A stretch of 64,000 nucleotides of DNA from Acidimicrobiales bacterium (lineage in GTDB: Bacteria > Actinomycetota > Acidimicrobiia > Acidimicrobiales > Palsa-688): positions 1 through 64,000 of the forward strand of contig DASUWA010000055.1 in the NCBI GenBank assembly GCA_036378675.1, written 5' to 3'. Below the pieces are notes generated by a model that worked only from the letters and a program-made list of their open reading frames with translations, did not search any database and was not told where the DNA came from. Positions 36,122-44,321 of the stretch are shown piece after piece (within the stretch, counting starts at the first letter, position 1; each line of letters begins with the position of its first letter). The position numbers and the translations under genes were made by a program.

Positions 36122-36728
36122 TGGGGACATAAGTGATAGGGCCACGAGTTACCTCGCGGTGCACCCCGAGGACACCGACGACGAGTGGCAGACCGGCCCG
36201 CCGCCGAGGGGATTGAGACTTCATGCTGTTACGGCCGGGCTACTGGCCCTCGCTCTTCTCGCGGGCGGGTTCTGGGCGGGCTCGGTCGCGGAGCGTCACC
36301 ACAACGGGACGTCGTCGTCGAACCCGTTGAGCGCGCTGGCAAGCAGGTTCGCGGCAGCGAGGTCCGCCAGCGGGCCCGGTGGCTCGGGCGGGTTGGGAAC
36401 CGGGAGCGGCGGCGGAGCTGCCGGTGCCACCTCCGGCGTCGTGACCGGCGTCCAAGGCAACACGCTCTATGTGACGGACTCGAGCGGCAGCCTGATCAAA
36501 GTGCAAGTCGGCTCCTCGACGAGCGTGACCCGAACGGCGGAGTCGGCGTTATCCGGGCTGCAGGTGGGCGACACGGTCGTCGTGTTGGGGTCGAAGGCCT
36601 CTGACGGGACGGTAACTGCTACGTCGGTTCGAGCGAATTCCGCAGGCGCCGGCCCCGCATCAGGTGGAGCTGCATTCGGAGGTGGAAGCGGCCCGTTCGG
36701 CGGTTCCTTCGCCGGGGGCGGTGGTTAG
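36114..36728 (+). CDS. membrane-anchored DUF5666-like protein
   Basis: 204 residues. Cytoplasmic polar start, one membrane helix (AVTAGLLALALLAGGFWAGSV, residues 38-58), a Gly/Ser linker, then a small beta domain (GVVTGVQGNTLYVTDSSGSL, QVGDTVVVLGSKASDGTVTA) like the OB-type repeats called DUF5666, and a Gly-rich tail resembling that of the adaptor protein. It overlaps the permease end by 8 bases, so it is part of the same operon. Role unknown. Confidence 0.75.
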   Translation: MSDGDISDRATSYLAVHPEDTDDEWQTGPPPRGLRLHAVTAGLLALALLAGGFWAGSVAERHHNGTSSSNPLSALASRFAAARSASGPGGSGGLGTGSGGGAAGATSGVVTGVQGNTLYVTDSSGSLIKVQVGSSTSVTRTAESALSGLQVGDTVVVLGSKASDGTVTATSVRANSAGAGPASGGAAFGGGSGPFGGSFAGGGG

Positions 36729-37048
36729 CCTCCGCCCCAACGCCGCTCTGCAGCGGCGACCAGTGACCACAAACCGGCTGCCGCGAGGCAGGCCCCAACA
36801 ACCCCGACCACCAAGCCGACGCTCAAGCCCACCACGGTGAGAACGAGTCCCACCACGACGGCCGGCGCCGCAAGCCAGAGGCTGTGTATCCATCCGGGTA
36901 TGGCGGGCAGGCGGAGGAGCGGGATCCAGTGGTTGGGACCCCGGAGGCGAGCCGCCAGTTGAGGGTCGTCCGCGGCCGCCAGGGCTTCGAGGTTTGACAG
37001 GGCGGCGCGCTCTTGAGCCGTGAGGCGAGCGTCGTCCCTCGTGCTCAT
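36725..37048 (-). CDS. DUF3040 family membrane protein
   Basis: 107 residues: an N-terminal amphipathic part (LTAQERAALSNLEALAAADDPQLAARLRG), the DUF3040 hallmark of actinobacteria, then two close hydrophobic helices (residues 57-98). ATG at 37048 is preceded by AGGGAGGTG. Function unknown. Its stop shares TTAG (36725-36728) with the DUF5666-like gene. The tandem operator pair lies just upstream of it. Confidence 0.8.
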   Translation of the reverse strand: MSTRDDARLTAQERAALSNLEALAAADDPQLAARLRGPNHWIPLLRLPAIPGWIHSLWLAAPAVVVGLVLTVVGLSVGLVVGVVGACLAAAGLWSLVAAAERRWGGG

Positions 37049-37070
37049 CGCACCTCCCTCCGTCCGAACG

Positions 37071-37123
37071 TGCCGTTACCTGACGGCAGTCTCACTGTGC
37101 CGTTACTCGACGGCAGTCTCATT
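37071..37123. promoter_or_regulatory. tandem pair of operator-like inverted repeats
   Basis: Two near-identical 26-base units at 37071-37096 and 37098-37123 (period 27). Each contains TGCCGT, six bases, ACGGCA, a perfect dyad (37071-37088 and 37098-37115). They lie 23-75 bases upstream of DUF3040 and 100-152 bases upstream of ppgK. The only differences fall in the spacer and at the ends, so the dyads are conserved. Confidence 0.65.
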
Positions 37124-37210
37124 CTGTACCCCATCGGGCGCAAACGTCGAACGCGTGAGCCAATTCCCCGTTTCGAAAAGGCCAGGGCGCCGCGTTGTCG
37201 TGGGACTACA

Positions 37211-37216
37211 TAGTCT
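37211..37216 (+). promoter_or_regulatory. -10 element of leaderless ppgK
   Basis: TAGTCT ends 6 bases before the ATG at 37223, and no Shine-Dalgarno is present. Confidence 0.5.
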
Positions 37217-37222
37217 CTCGAC

Positions 37223-38038
37223 ATGACGAACACAGCCCCAGCCCCGAAGACGGCCACCCCGGCCAAGACGGCTGCGGCCCGGAAGAGGGCCGCCGCTCCG
37301 GGGCTCGACACCCTGGCGATCGACATAGGCGGAACGGGACTCAAGGCCTCCGTCCTCTCGGCCTCGGGGGAAATGGAGCATACGAGGGTCCGCGCGCAGA
37401 CGCCCTATCCGCTGTCGCCGACCCGGCTCGTCGAGGAGTTGATGAAGCTGGTCACCGGGCTTCCGCCCTACAACCGGATATCGGTGGGCTTCCCCGGAAT
37501 GGTGCGTGACGGGCATGTCCTGTCGGCGCCGCATTTCATCTCGCCCGACGGCCCGGGAGGGAAACCTGCGGCGAAACTCGTCAAGGCCTGGGACGCGTTC
37601 GACCTCGAGGGGTCCCTCGAGGAAGCCACGGGCAAGCCCACCAAGGTCGCCAACGATGCGGACGTCCAGGGTGCGGCGGTAGTGGCCGGGAAAGGCTTCG
37701 AGGCGGTGATGACCCTCGGGACCGGGGTCGGCACAGCGTTCTTCTTCGAAGGCAAGCTCCTGCCGCACCTCGAGTTCGCCCACCACCCGTTGCGGAAGTC
37801 GGGCACCTACAACGATGTCCTCGGAAACGCGACCCTCAAGAAGATCGGGGTCAAGCGGTGGAAGAAGCGGGTGGTCGAGACAATTGCGACTGTCAAAGCG
37901 CTGACCTTCTACGACCACCTGTTCATCGGAGGCGGCAACTCCGTGCACCTGACGTCTGTGAAGCTGCCGGCAGACGTGAGCCTGGTGGACAACGCCGCGG
38001 GAATCCTCGGGGGCATCAAGCTCTGGGAACGGACTTAG
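37223..38038 (+). CDS. ppgK: polyphosphate glucokinase
   Basis: ROK-fold kinase phosphorylating glucose with polyphosphate (or ATP), an actinobacterial hallmark. 271 residues with an Ala/Lys/Pro-rich N-terminal tail of 27 residues. Phosphate-binding motif LAIDIGGTGLKASVL, ISVGFPGMVRDG, catalytic Asp region VANDADVQGAAVVAG, and TLGTGVGTAFFFEGKLLPHLEFAHHPLRKSGTYNDVLG specific to this enzyme (read in part). Leaderless ATG. The stop shares TTAG with convergent pncB. Confidence 0.93.
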   Translation: MTNTAPAPKTATPAKTAAARKRAAAPGLDTLAIDIGGTGLKASVLSASGEMEHTRVRAQTPYPLSPTRLVEELMKLVTGLPPYNRISVGFPGMVRDGHVLSAPHFISPDGPGGKPAAKLVKAWDAFDLEGSLEEATGKPTKVANDADVQGAAVVAGKGFEAVMTLGTGVGTAFFFEGKLLPHLEFAHHPLRKSGTYNDVLGNATLKKIGVKRWKKRVVETIATVKALTFYDHLFIGGGNSVHLTSVKLPADVSLVDNAAGILGGIKLWERT

Positions 38039-39270
38039 ACCGGCGCGACGCCGACCAGAGGCCGGCCGGCCGGCAGCTCATCGAGAGCACGCCGGCGGTG
38101 CTCGCGCACCTCGGCCAGTCCCGGCATCGGCTGCGGAACACCCCCGACCATCACAAGGTGCTGGAGCGGGCGGCTCCCGTCGGGCACTGGCTCGGGCCGG
38201 AGGCTGACCACTTCCTCGCCTCGACCGGGGACTCTCCAGGCCCACTTGCGGCCGCCGACCGTGGACTTGCCAGGTGAATGCTTGGCGACCGGACGGTTGC
38301 CGACGGCTACGAGCTTGTAGATGAAACCGGCGGTCGGGCTGCCGAGTCCGGTGACCACACCGGTCCCTACCCCGTATGCGTCCGCCGGCGCGTCCCGCAG
38401 CTCCTCGATCCGTTCGTCGTCGAGGTCCCCGGTCACGACGATCCGCGTTTCGGTGGCACCGAGCGAGTCGAGAAGCTCACGCGCCCTTCGCGTTTCTTCG
38501 ACCAGGTCGCCGGAGTCGATGCGGATCGCCGCCAGCTCGGTTCCGGCCGCTTCGACTGCGCGCCGTATCCCTTCGTGGGTGTCGTTCGTGTCGACTAGAA
38601 GAGTCGTTTCGCTGCCGAACGCCTTCACTTGCGCGGCGAAGGCCGCCTTCTCATCGGGGAACAGCTGCACGAACGCGTGCGCCGTCGTCCCGGCCGTCGG
38701 AACTCCATACCGTCGTCCTGCTTCGAGGTTCGAGGTCGACGCGAATCCTCCTATGTAGGCCGCGCGTGCAGCCTCGACGGCTGCTTCATTGTCGGTTCGC
38801 CGGCTTCCCATCTCGATCACCGGACGATCGCCGGCAGCCCTGCAGATCAACGACGCCGCCGCCGCGACCGCCGAATCATGATTCAGCACTGACAGGACAA
38901 GAGTTTCGAGCAGCACGCTCTCGCCGAAAGTTCCCTCCACGGTCAGCACCGGGGACCCAGCGCAGTAAAGGTCACCTTCTCCATACGCGTGAATGTCACC
39001 GCTGAACCGGTACCCGGCGAGCCACTCGAGCGTCGATTCGTTCACGACGCGCTCGCGTCGCAACCAATCGATCTCCGGCTTACCGAACCTGAAGTTCTCG
39101 AGCGCGGGAATCAATCTTCCCGAGCCGCAGAACACGCCGTACGGACGCCCACTTGGCAATGACCGGGTGAACACCTCGAAGGTCACCCGCTGATCGGCGA
39201 CGCCGGCGAGGAGCGCGGCTTCGAGCATCGTCAGCTCGTAGTGGTCGGTGAACAAGGCGGTCGAGCTCAA
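38035..39270 (-). CDS. pncB: nicotinate phosphoribosyltransferase
   Basis: NAD salvage: nicotinate plus PRPP plus ATP to nicotinate mononucleotide. 411 residues. FTDHYELTMLEAALLAGV at the start, the signature SRRTDNEAAVEAARAAYIGGF with conserved GSRR, STSNLEAGRRYGVPTAGTTAHAF (partly) carrying the catalytic His region, and IRIDSGDLVEETRRAR and VTGDLDDERI for PRPP. TTG start at 39270 overlaps the gatD stop (TTGA) and has GGAGGA ahead. Confidence 0.94.
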   Translation of the reverse strand: MSSTALFTDHYELTMLEAALLAGVADQRVTFEVFTRSLPSGRPYGVFCGSGRLIPALENFRFGKPEIDWLRRERVVNESTLEWLAGYRFSGDIHAYGEGDLYCAGSPVLTVEGTFGESVLLETLVLSVLNHDSAVAAAASLICRAAGDRPVIEMGSRRTDNEAAVEAARAAYIGGFASTSNLEAGRRYGVPTAGTTAHAFVQLFPDEKAAFAAQVKAFGSETTLLVDTNDTHEGIRRAVEAAGTELAAIRIDSGDLVEETRRARELLDSLGATETRIVVTGDLDDERIEELRDAPADAYGVGTGVVTGLGSPTAGFIYKLVAVGNRPVAKHSPGKSTVGGRKWAWRVPGRGEEVVSLRPEPVPDGSRPLQHLVMVGGVPQPMPGLAEVREHRRRALDELPAGRPLVGVAPV

Positions 39271-40070
39271 ACGCTTCCTCCGACACTCCTTGTGAGCCGG
39301 GAGCGAAGGCGCTCGAACCCGCCTAGGTCGGGCTTCCGTCTCTCCGTGCGAGAGGCGGCCAGTCGCTCTGCTCGCAGATCGTCACATTCCCCGTCATCCA
39401 GCGGCGCGAGGTCGCCGGTCACCCAACCGAGGATCAGATCGGCCAGGGCGGGGTTGCGCGCGAGGACGGGGCCGTGAAGGTAGGTGCCGAACACACGGCC
39501 CGACCTGCACCCGTCGACTTTGGTTTCTCCGCCGTTCCCGACTCCGTGAACAACCCGTCCGACCGGCCGGGCCGAGGGACCGAGAAGCGTGGTGCTGGCG
39601 TGGTTCTCGTAGCCGGTGAGCGATGGCAATCCCAGGTCCGGTTCCGGATCGACGACGATCTCGCCGACGGATCGGCGCCCGTTCGCCCGCACTGATTCGC
39701 AGTCGAGCAGCCCCAGCCCGTCCGAGCGGTTTCCGTCTGGACCGACGAAGCTGTTGCCGAGGATCTGGAGCCCGGCGCAGACTGCCAGTACGGCTGCTCC
39801 CCCGCCGACCGCTCGATGGAGCGGCCCGCCGGAGGTCCCGAGCTGCCGAGCGGCCAGAGCTTGGGGGAGGTCCTCCCCGCCCCCGACGACGTAAAGGTCA
39901 CACGACTCGGGAACCGGGTCCCCCGACCGCACGGTCAGGACTTCAGCCGGGACTCCTCGCCACCTGAGCCTCTGAGCCAGTATGACCGCGTTGCCCGAAT
40001 CGCCGTAGGTGCCCAGGAGATCAGGAAAAAGGAGTGCGACGGTGACCTTCGAGCCTGCTACGCCGCTCAT
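39267..40070 (-). CDS. gatD: lipid II isoglutaminyl synthase, glutaminase subunit GatD
   Basis: Class I glutamine amidotransferase supplying ammonia to MurT for amidation of D-glutamate in lipid II. 267 residues. Nucleophile Cys in VLAVCAGLQILG, oxyanion YVVGGGEDLP, catalytic His in TYLHGPVLARNP. DLLGTYGDSGNAVILAQRLRWRG is typical at the start. ATGA-coupled to murT upstream and TTGA-coupled to pncB downstream. Confidence 0.94.
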   Translation of the reverse strand: MSGVAGSKVTVALLFPDLLGTYGDSGNAVILAQRLRWRGVPAEVLTVRSGDPVPESCDLYVVGGGEDLPQALAARQLGTSGGPLHRAVGGGAAVLAVCAGLQILGNSFVGPDGNRSDGLGLLDCESVRANGRRSVGEIVVDPEPDLGLPSLTGYENHASTTLLGPSARPVGRVVHGVGNGGETKVDGCRSGRVFGTYLHGPVLARNPALADLILGWVTGDLAPLDDGECDDLRAERLAASRTERRKPDLGGFERLRSRLTRSVGGSV

Positions 40071-41326
40071 GCGAGCAAGGCCCGCATCTGCTGGAACGAC
40101 GTGTAGTTGGCCACGACGTCAACATCGGAGCAACCGGCTTCCGCAGCCAGGACAACGGCCTTGAGCAGATCGTCCTCGCGACGGTGCTCGACTCCCGCGT
40201 ACCGAAGGCGGACAGCGAGGTCACGGCTTCTCTCGCCCGTCGCGATCACCAACCGCCCCGCGAACCGCTCGAATGGAACGTCCCACAGCCAGGACGGATC
40301 GCGCCCGTCGGCTATCCGCGCGTTTATCGCGACCACCGCGGGAACGGGTGGTGGACGGAGAATGTCGAATACCTCGAGCCAGCCGGCAGGGTTCTTGGCG
40401 AGCAACAGGCGCGCGGCGATCGATCCAACCGAGACACTCGCGTAACGGCCCACCACCTCTTTCACTTCCGATAGCCCCGCGGCAGCGCTGGACTCGTCGC
40501 ACCCCAAGACCTCTGCAACCGACAGCGCCATCGCCGCGTTGGCCAGGTTGGCTCTTCCGGGCAGCGACACGCGAAGGTCGGTACGAGACCCGTCTGCCCG
40601 GACGATCGCGCCCGACTCGAGCCACGCGTCGAGAGGCGGCCTGCGGAAGTCGCAATTTCCGCACGCCCAGTCGCCGCCTTCCGAGAACTGGATCCTCCCG
40701 CCGCAAGCGGGACAGCCTGCGGCATCGTCGGTCCACGGAAGACCGGCGCCTATCCACCGGACGTCCTCAGCCAGGCCGGCTCCCCACACCACCATCGGGT
40801 CGTCGGCATTGGCGACAACGGTAACGGCCTCCTGCCGTGAAGTCCGATCGAATGTTCGCCGCCAGGCCGAGGCGAGCATGCGAACCTCGTTGTTGCGGTC
40901 CAGTTGGTCGCGGCTCAGGTTGAGGAGCGCGACCGCCCTGGGTGACGTGGCATCGACGACTTTTCCCAACCAGGCCTCGTCGACCTCCAGCGCCGCGAAC
41001 GGGGCGTCAGGCATCTCGGCCAGCGCTGCTGCAAGGCCCGGGGGAAGGTTCGCCCCGAGAAGGTTGGTAGCGACGGGACCGGAGCCGGAAAGCGCCGCCC
41101 GTAGGAGGCTCGTGGTCGTCGTCTTGCCATTGGTTCCGGAAACCAGCGCAATCGCCCGGCCGGCTGCCAGCCTCGAGAGACCTAGCGGATCGACGGCGAG
41201 GATTGCCCTCCCTCCCACGACGGACCCGCCACCGCGTCCCAAACGCCTCGACGTCTCGGATACTGCGGACCCGACTGCCGCAGCGACGCGGGTCCTCAAC
41301 GGCAGCTTGTGAGAAATAGATGACAC
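40067..41326 (-). CDS. murT: lipid II isoglutaminyl synthase, Mur ligase subunit MurT
   Basis: Mur-ligase-like partner of GatD that activates the D-Glu carboxylate of lipid II. 419 residues from GTG 41326. ATP loop LVSGTNGKTTTTSLLR near residue 60, ALLNLSRDQLDRNNEV, and the MurT-specific zinc ribbon CPACG..CGNC near residue 215-240 inserted in the central domain. C-terminal DUF1727 region with PAVVAINARIADGRDPSWLWDVPFE (in part). The start is chosen because homology begins at LPLRTRVAAAVG. Codons further upstream are antisense to ligD-like. Confidence 0.93.
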   Translation of the reverse strand: MSSISHKLPLRTRVAAAVGSAVSETSRRLGRGGGSVVGGRAILAVDPLGLSRLAAGRAIALVSGTNGKTTTTSLLRAALSGSGPVATNLLGANLPPGLAAALAEMPDAPFAALEVDEAWLGKVVDATSPRAVALLNLSRDQLDRNNEVRMLASAWRRTFDRTSRQEAVTVVANADDPMVVWGAGLAEDVRWIGAGLPWTDDAAGCPACGGRIQFSEGGDWACGNCDFRRPPLDAWLESGAIVRADGSRTDLRVSLPGRANLANAAMALSVAEVLGCDESSAAAGLSEVKEVVGRYASVSVGSIAARLLLAKNPAGWLEVFDILRPPPVPAVVAINARIADGRDPSWLWDVPFERFAGRLVIATGERSRDLAVRLRYAGVEHRREDDLLKAVVLAAEAGCSDVDVVANYTSFQQMRALLA

Positions 41327-41340
41327 CTTCCGACCGAGGG

Positions 41341-41346
41341 TACCGT
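41341..41346 (+). promoter_or_regulatory. -10 element of the LigD-like polymerase gene
   Basis: TACCGT ends 7 bases before the ATG at 41354, supporting that ATG over the GTG at 41345, which overlaps the box. Confidence 0.45.
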
Positions 41347-41353
41347 GGCGGCG

Positions 41354-42370
41354 ATGGCCGCCGAGGAGACAGTCGTCATTGAGTCGTGCGGACACGAGGT
41401 GTCGATTTCCAGTCCCGGAAAGGTCTTCTTTCCGGGATCGGGCCACACCAAGCTCGACCTTGTCGATTACTACCGCACGGTAGAAGACCCACTGATGCGT
41501 GCAATGGGCGGCCGGCCCGTACTGCTTCAGCGGTTCCCGCATGGCGCGGGCGGTCAGTCTTTTTTCCAGAAACGGGTACCCGAGAAGCACCCCGACTGGC
41601 TGCAGACGACGATCGTGGCCACACCGAACGGCACCACCTCGGAAGCTCTCGTGGCCGCCGACATCGCCCACGTGCTGTGGGCCGTGAATCTGGCGTGTCT
41701 CGGCTTCCACGTGTGGCCGTACAAGGCCTCGGATCCGGACCACGCGGACGAGCTACGCATAGACCTTGATCCCTCGCCGGGCGTGACGTTCCCGATGATC
41801 CGGGAGGCGGCTTTCGAAACCCGTCGACTCCTGGACGGCCTTGGGTTGACCGGGCTGCCCAAGACGACCGGCAACCGCGGCGTTCACATCTACGTACGCC
41901 TCGAGCCGCGATGGTCGTCGCTCGACGTGCGAGCTGCAGCTGTTGCCGTAGCGCGCGAGTTGGAACGCCGGCGCCCGGACCTCATCACCGCTGCTTGGTG
42001 GAAGGAGGAACGCGGCGCTCGGGTGTTCGTCGATTTCAACCAGAACGCGCCGCACAAGACCGTATTCGGGGCTTGGTCGGTCAGGGCCCGACCCGGTGCG
42101 CAGGTTTCGACTCCATTCGCGTGGGAGGAGCTCGGCTCGATCGAACCGGACGAGCTCACCATCGACTCGGTGCCTCTTCGAGTCGCCGCGAACGACGACC
42201 CGTGGAATCCAGCGCCCCCTCAATCGTTGGAGCCGCTACTCGACTTGGTTCGGCGTGATGCGGAAGAGCGTGCCCTACCTGATGCTCCGTGGCCGCCCGT
42301 CTATCCGAAGATGCCGGGAGAGCCCCCTCGGGTCGCTCCGAGCCGGGCGAAGAAACCGAAAGAGGCATAG
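41354..42370 (+). CDS. stand-alone LigD-type DNA polymerase/primase domain protein
   Basis: About 338 residues of the archaeo-eukaryotic primase fold found in LigD of bacterial non-homologous end joining. SISSPGKVFFPGSGHTKLDLVDYY, RPVLLQRFPHGAGGQSFFQKRVPE, the metal-binding LRIDLDPSPGVTF (catalytic Asp pair), TGNRGVHIYVRLEP and FVDFNQNAPHKTVFGAWSVRARPGA (in part). No ligase, nuclease or Ku gene adjoins it, so it acts alone or with partners elsewhere. Leaderless ATG 41354; GTG 41345 is the alternative. Confidence 0.9.
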   Translation: MAAEETVVIESCGHEVSISSPGKVFFPGSGHTKLDLVDYYRTVEDPLMRAMGGRPVLLQRFPHGAGGQSFFQKRVPEKHPDWLQTTIVATPNGTTSEALVAADIAHVLWAVNLACLGFHVWPYKASDPDHADELRIDLDPSPGVTFPMIREAAFETRRLLDGLGLTGLPKTTGNRGVHIYVRLEPRWSSLDVRAAAVAVARELERRRPDLITAAWWKEERGARVFVDFNQNAPHKTVFGAWSVRARPGAQVSTPFAWEELGSIEPDELTIDSVPLRVAANDDPWNPAPPQSLEPLLDLVRRDAEERALPDAPWPPVYPKMPGEPPRVAPSRAKKPKEA

Positions 42371-42516
42371 CCCGGGCGAGGGATCCCACGTACCACGTCA
42401 GCGATCCTCCGTCGCCTGCGGCTCCGGCGTTCGGACATCAGCCGGCTGCGTTCGGCGGCACGCAGAAGATCGTTACGCCTTTCGGCCGCGGCAAGTTCGT
42501 TCAGGTAGGGATGCAC
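42301..42516 (-). CDS. small basic protein, overlapping the end of the polymerase gene
   Basis: 71 residues from GTG 42516. The N-terminal 40 residues form a charged helix (HPYLNELAAAERRNDLLRAA, then RSRLMSERRSRRRRR), the pattern of a common class of short actinobacterial proteins of unknown role. The last 30 residues read antisense to the 3' end of the polymerase gene and may not matter. No recognised domain. Moderate confidence because it overlaps a real gene on the other strand for 70 bases. Confidence 0.45.
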   Translation of the reverse strand: MHPYLNELAAAERRNDLLRAAERSRLMSERRSRRRRRIADVVRGIPRPGYASFGFFARLGATRGGSPGIFG

Positions 42517-42746
42517 GACGGTCGCATTTCTATGGCGAGGACGCGGTGCTGCAACGTGCTGTCGGTGAGCGCCCGTTGGTCTGCTGCCAGGCGGCCCAGG
42601 TCAGACAGAGACGCCCAGTGGGTGTCAGCGACCCGGTTGCGGTCGATGTCGAAGCACCACCCGCGAGCGGTCGCTCGGGCGCGAGCCGGACCCTTCCGAA
42701 GCAGTCCAATTATCAGTCCACTTGCTACCTTTCGACCCATGCTGGC
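42517..42746. other. intergenic region before the MocR gene
   Basis: No convincing gene in this 230-base stretch. Its right end carries the first two AGTCCA half-sites described in the operator entry. Confidence 0.5.
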
Positions 42747-42800
42747 ATGATTGGACACAATGACAGTGCAGTCCAATATCCAATCGATAAGAAGTGGACT
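42702..42800. promoter_or_regulatory. cluster of five AGTCCA(A/C)T half-sites (putative MocR operator)
   Basis: AGTCCAATT (42703), AGTCCACTT (42715), ATTGGAC in reverse (42750), AGTCCAATA (42770) and AAGTGGACT in reverse (42792). Repeated sites of this kind upstream of a MocR gene suggest autoregulation. The last two overlap the reading frame if the ATG at 42747 is used, which favours the GTG at 42807 as the true start. Confidence 0.55.
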
Positions 42801-44276
42801 GATCAGGTGAGCAAGCTTGTATCTGACCTCGGGGACTGGTCTTCGGGCCGAGGGGCGCTCCACGAAAAGCTATCCACGCGTCTTGTCGCGCTTATCGAAG
42901 AAGGGATCCTGGCGCCGGGAACCCGGCTCCCGAGCGAGCGGTCCTTCGCACGGGATCTCGCCGTGAGCCGCACGACGGTCGTGACCGCGTACGAGTCACT
43001 GCGCACGACGGGAATGGTCGAGAGCAGGCACGGCAGCGGCACGACCGTGTTGGCACGACAGCAACTGGTGACGCTGCCCGACGAGCAACCGACTCTGGGA
43101 GCACCTATCTTCCGGCCGCTGCTGGCTCGCGGAGTCGAGAGCGGACCGCCGATCTCTTTCGCGTGCGCCGAGGTCCCGGGGTTGCCTGTCGTGGCTGAAG
43201 CGGTGCGCTCGTTTTCGGACGAGGACCTCAGCGAGTTGCTTTGCAGCAGCGGCTATTTCCCGTGGGGGCTTCCGAAGCTCCGAGAGGAGCTCGCCGACAT
43301 GATGAGTTCCGAGGGGCTGACAACCACCCCCGACGAGATCCTCGTGACGACCGGCGCGCACCAGGCGATTGGGTTGTGTGCGTCGCTGTTCGTCCGCCCC
43401 GGGGATCTTGTGCTCGTCGAGAATCCGACGTATCCGGGGTGCGCGGACGCGTTCGCGTCTGCGGGTGGACGTTTGGTTTCGTTGCCGACCGATGAGGATG
43501 GGATAGTCCTCGACGGGTTGGAGCGGATGCTCAGCGCGTCGGTGATCGCCGCCGCGTTCGTGATCCCGACCTTCCAGAACCCAACCGGCTCGTTGATGGG
43601 CGAACATCGGCGCAGGCGCCTGGCGGAGATCGCCGGCAGGCTCAGAGTCCCGGTGATCGAGGACCAGGCGCTGGCTCGTTTGCGTTACGACTCGCGCGAG
43701 GTTCCTCCCCCGATCGCGTCATACCCCGGAGCGGAGAGGGGCCCTGTCATAACCGTCGGGTCGCTCAGCAAGGCGTTGTGGGCCGGACTGCGGGTCGGTT
43801 GGATCAGGGCGCCGCATCCATGGATCGATCGGCTCGCTCGCCGGAAAGTTGCAAGCGACCTCGGAAGCGGAGTGCTCGACCAGGCTGTCGCGGCCCGTCT
43901 GGTCAGCCGGCTGGACGAGTTGCAGCCCGATACGAGCAAGCTGCTCGCCGGCCGTCTCGAGAACACGGAAATGCTCTTGCGATCGCATCTCCCGCGATGG
44001 AGATGGAACCCACCGGCGGGTGGCCCGTCCCTGTGGGTGCAGCTTCCCTTCGAGGCATTGCCGTTCTGCCAGCTGGCTCTTCGAAACGGCGTGGAGTTGG
44101 TACCGGGGAGTTTGTTCAGCACCGATGGTTCGTTCGAGGATCACATCCGGATCCCCTTCACCGCCGATCCGACGGTTATGGCTGAAGCGGTCGAACGGAT
44201 GCGGGCGGCTTCGGATGCGATGACCGGAGACGCCTCGCGATCCGAGCAGCCACGCCTCGCCGAGCTGGTGGTCTGA
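42747..44276 (+). CDS. MocR-type transcriptional regulator (GntR wHTH plus aminotransferase-like domain)
   Basis: PLP-binding regulator of 509 residues (489 if GTG 42807 is used). GntR winged helix in residues 30-100: LHEKLSTRLVALIEEGILAP, RLPSERSFARDLAVSRTTVV, MVESRHGSGTTV. Then a fold type I aminotransferase domain: VTTGAHQAIGLCASLFV, ENPTYPGCADAF, PTFQNPTGSLM, and the PLP lysine in VGSLSKALWAGLRVGW. Target genes unknown; no PLP-pathway or transporter gene is adjacent except pdxH, far away at 59682. Followed by a GC hairpin. Confidence 0.9.
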   Translation: MIGHNDSAVQYPIDKKWTDQVSKLVSDLGDWSSGRGALHEKLSTRLVALIEEGILAPGTRLPSERSFARDLAVSRTTVVTAYESLRTTGMVESRHGSGTTVLARQQLVTLPDEQPTLGAPIFRPLLARGVESGPPISFACAEVPGLPVVAEAVRSFSDEDLSELLCSSGYFPWGLPKLREELADMMSSEGLTTTPDEILVTTGAHQAIGLCASLFVRPGDLVLVENPTYPGCADAFASAGGRLVSLPTDEDGIVLDGLERMLSASVIAAAFVIPTFQNPTGSLMGEHRRRRLAEIAGRLRVPVIEDQALARLRYDSREVPPPIASYPGAERGPVITVGSLSKALWAGLRVGWIRAPHPWIDRLARRKVASDLGSGVLDQAVAARLVSRLDELQPDTSKLLAGRLENTEMLLRSHLPRWRWNPPAGGPSLWVQLPFEALPFCQLALRNGVELVPGSLFSTDGSFEDHIRIPFTADPTVMAEAVERMRAASDAMTGDASRSEQPRLAELVV

Positions 44277-44280
44277 TCGG

Positions 44281-44306
44281 GCGACGCCGCCACCAAACGG
44301 CGTCGC
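44281..44306 (+). terminator. GC-rich hairpin after the MocR gene
   Basis: GCGACGCCG (44281-44289) and CGGCGTCGC (44298-44306), 9 perfect base pairs around the loop CCACCAAA, 4 bases after the MocR stop. No T-tract, as is usual in high-GC actinobacteria. Confidence 0.55.
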
Positions 44307-44309
44307 GCC

Positions 44310-44315
44310 TACTCT
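44310..44315 (+). promoter_or_regulatory. -10 element of the leaderless LON-domain gene
   Basis: TACTCT ends 6 bases before the GTG at 44322. Confidence 0.5.
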
Positions 44316-44321
44316 CGCCGG

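Noticed and set aside
42501-42863. 120-codon minus-strand frame across the MocR promoter
   Set aside because: It runs through the operator cluster and the MocR N-terminus, and its translation has no recognisable domain or start signal.
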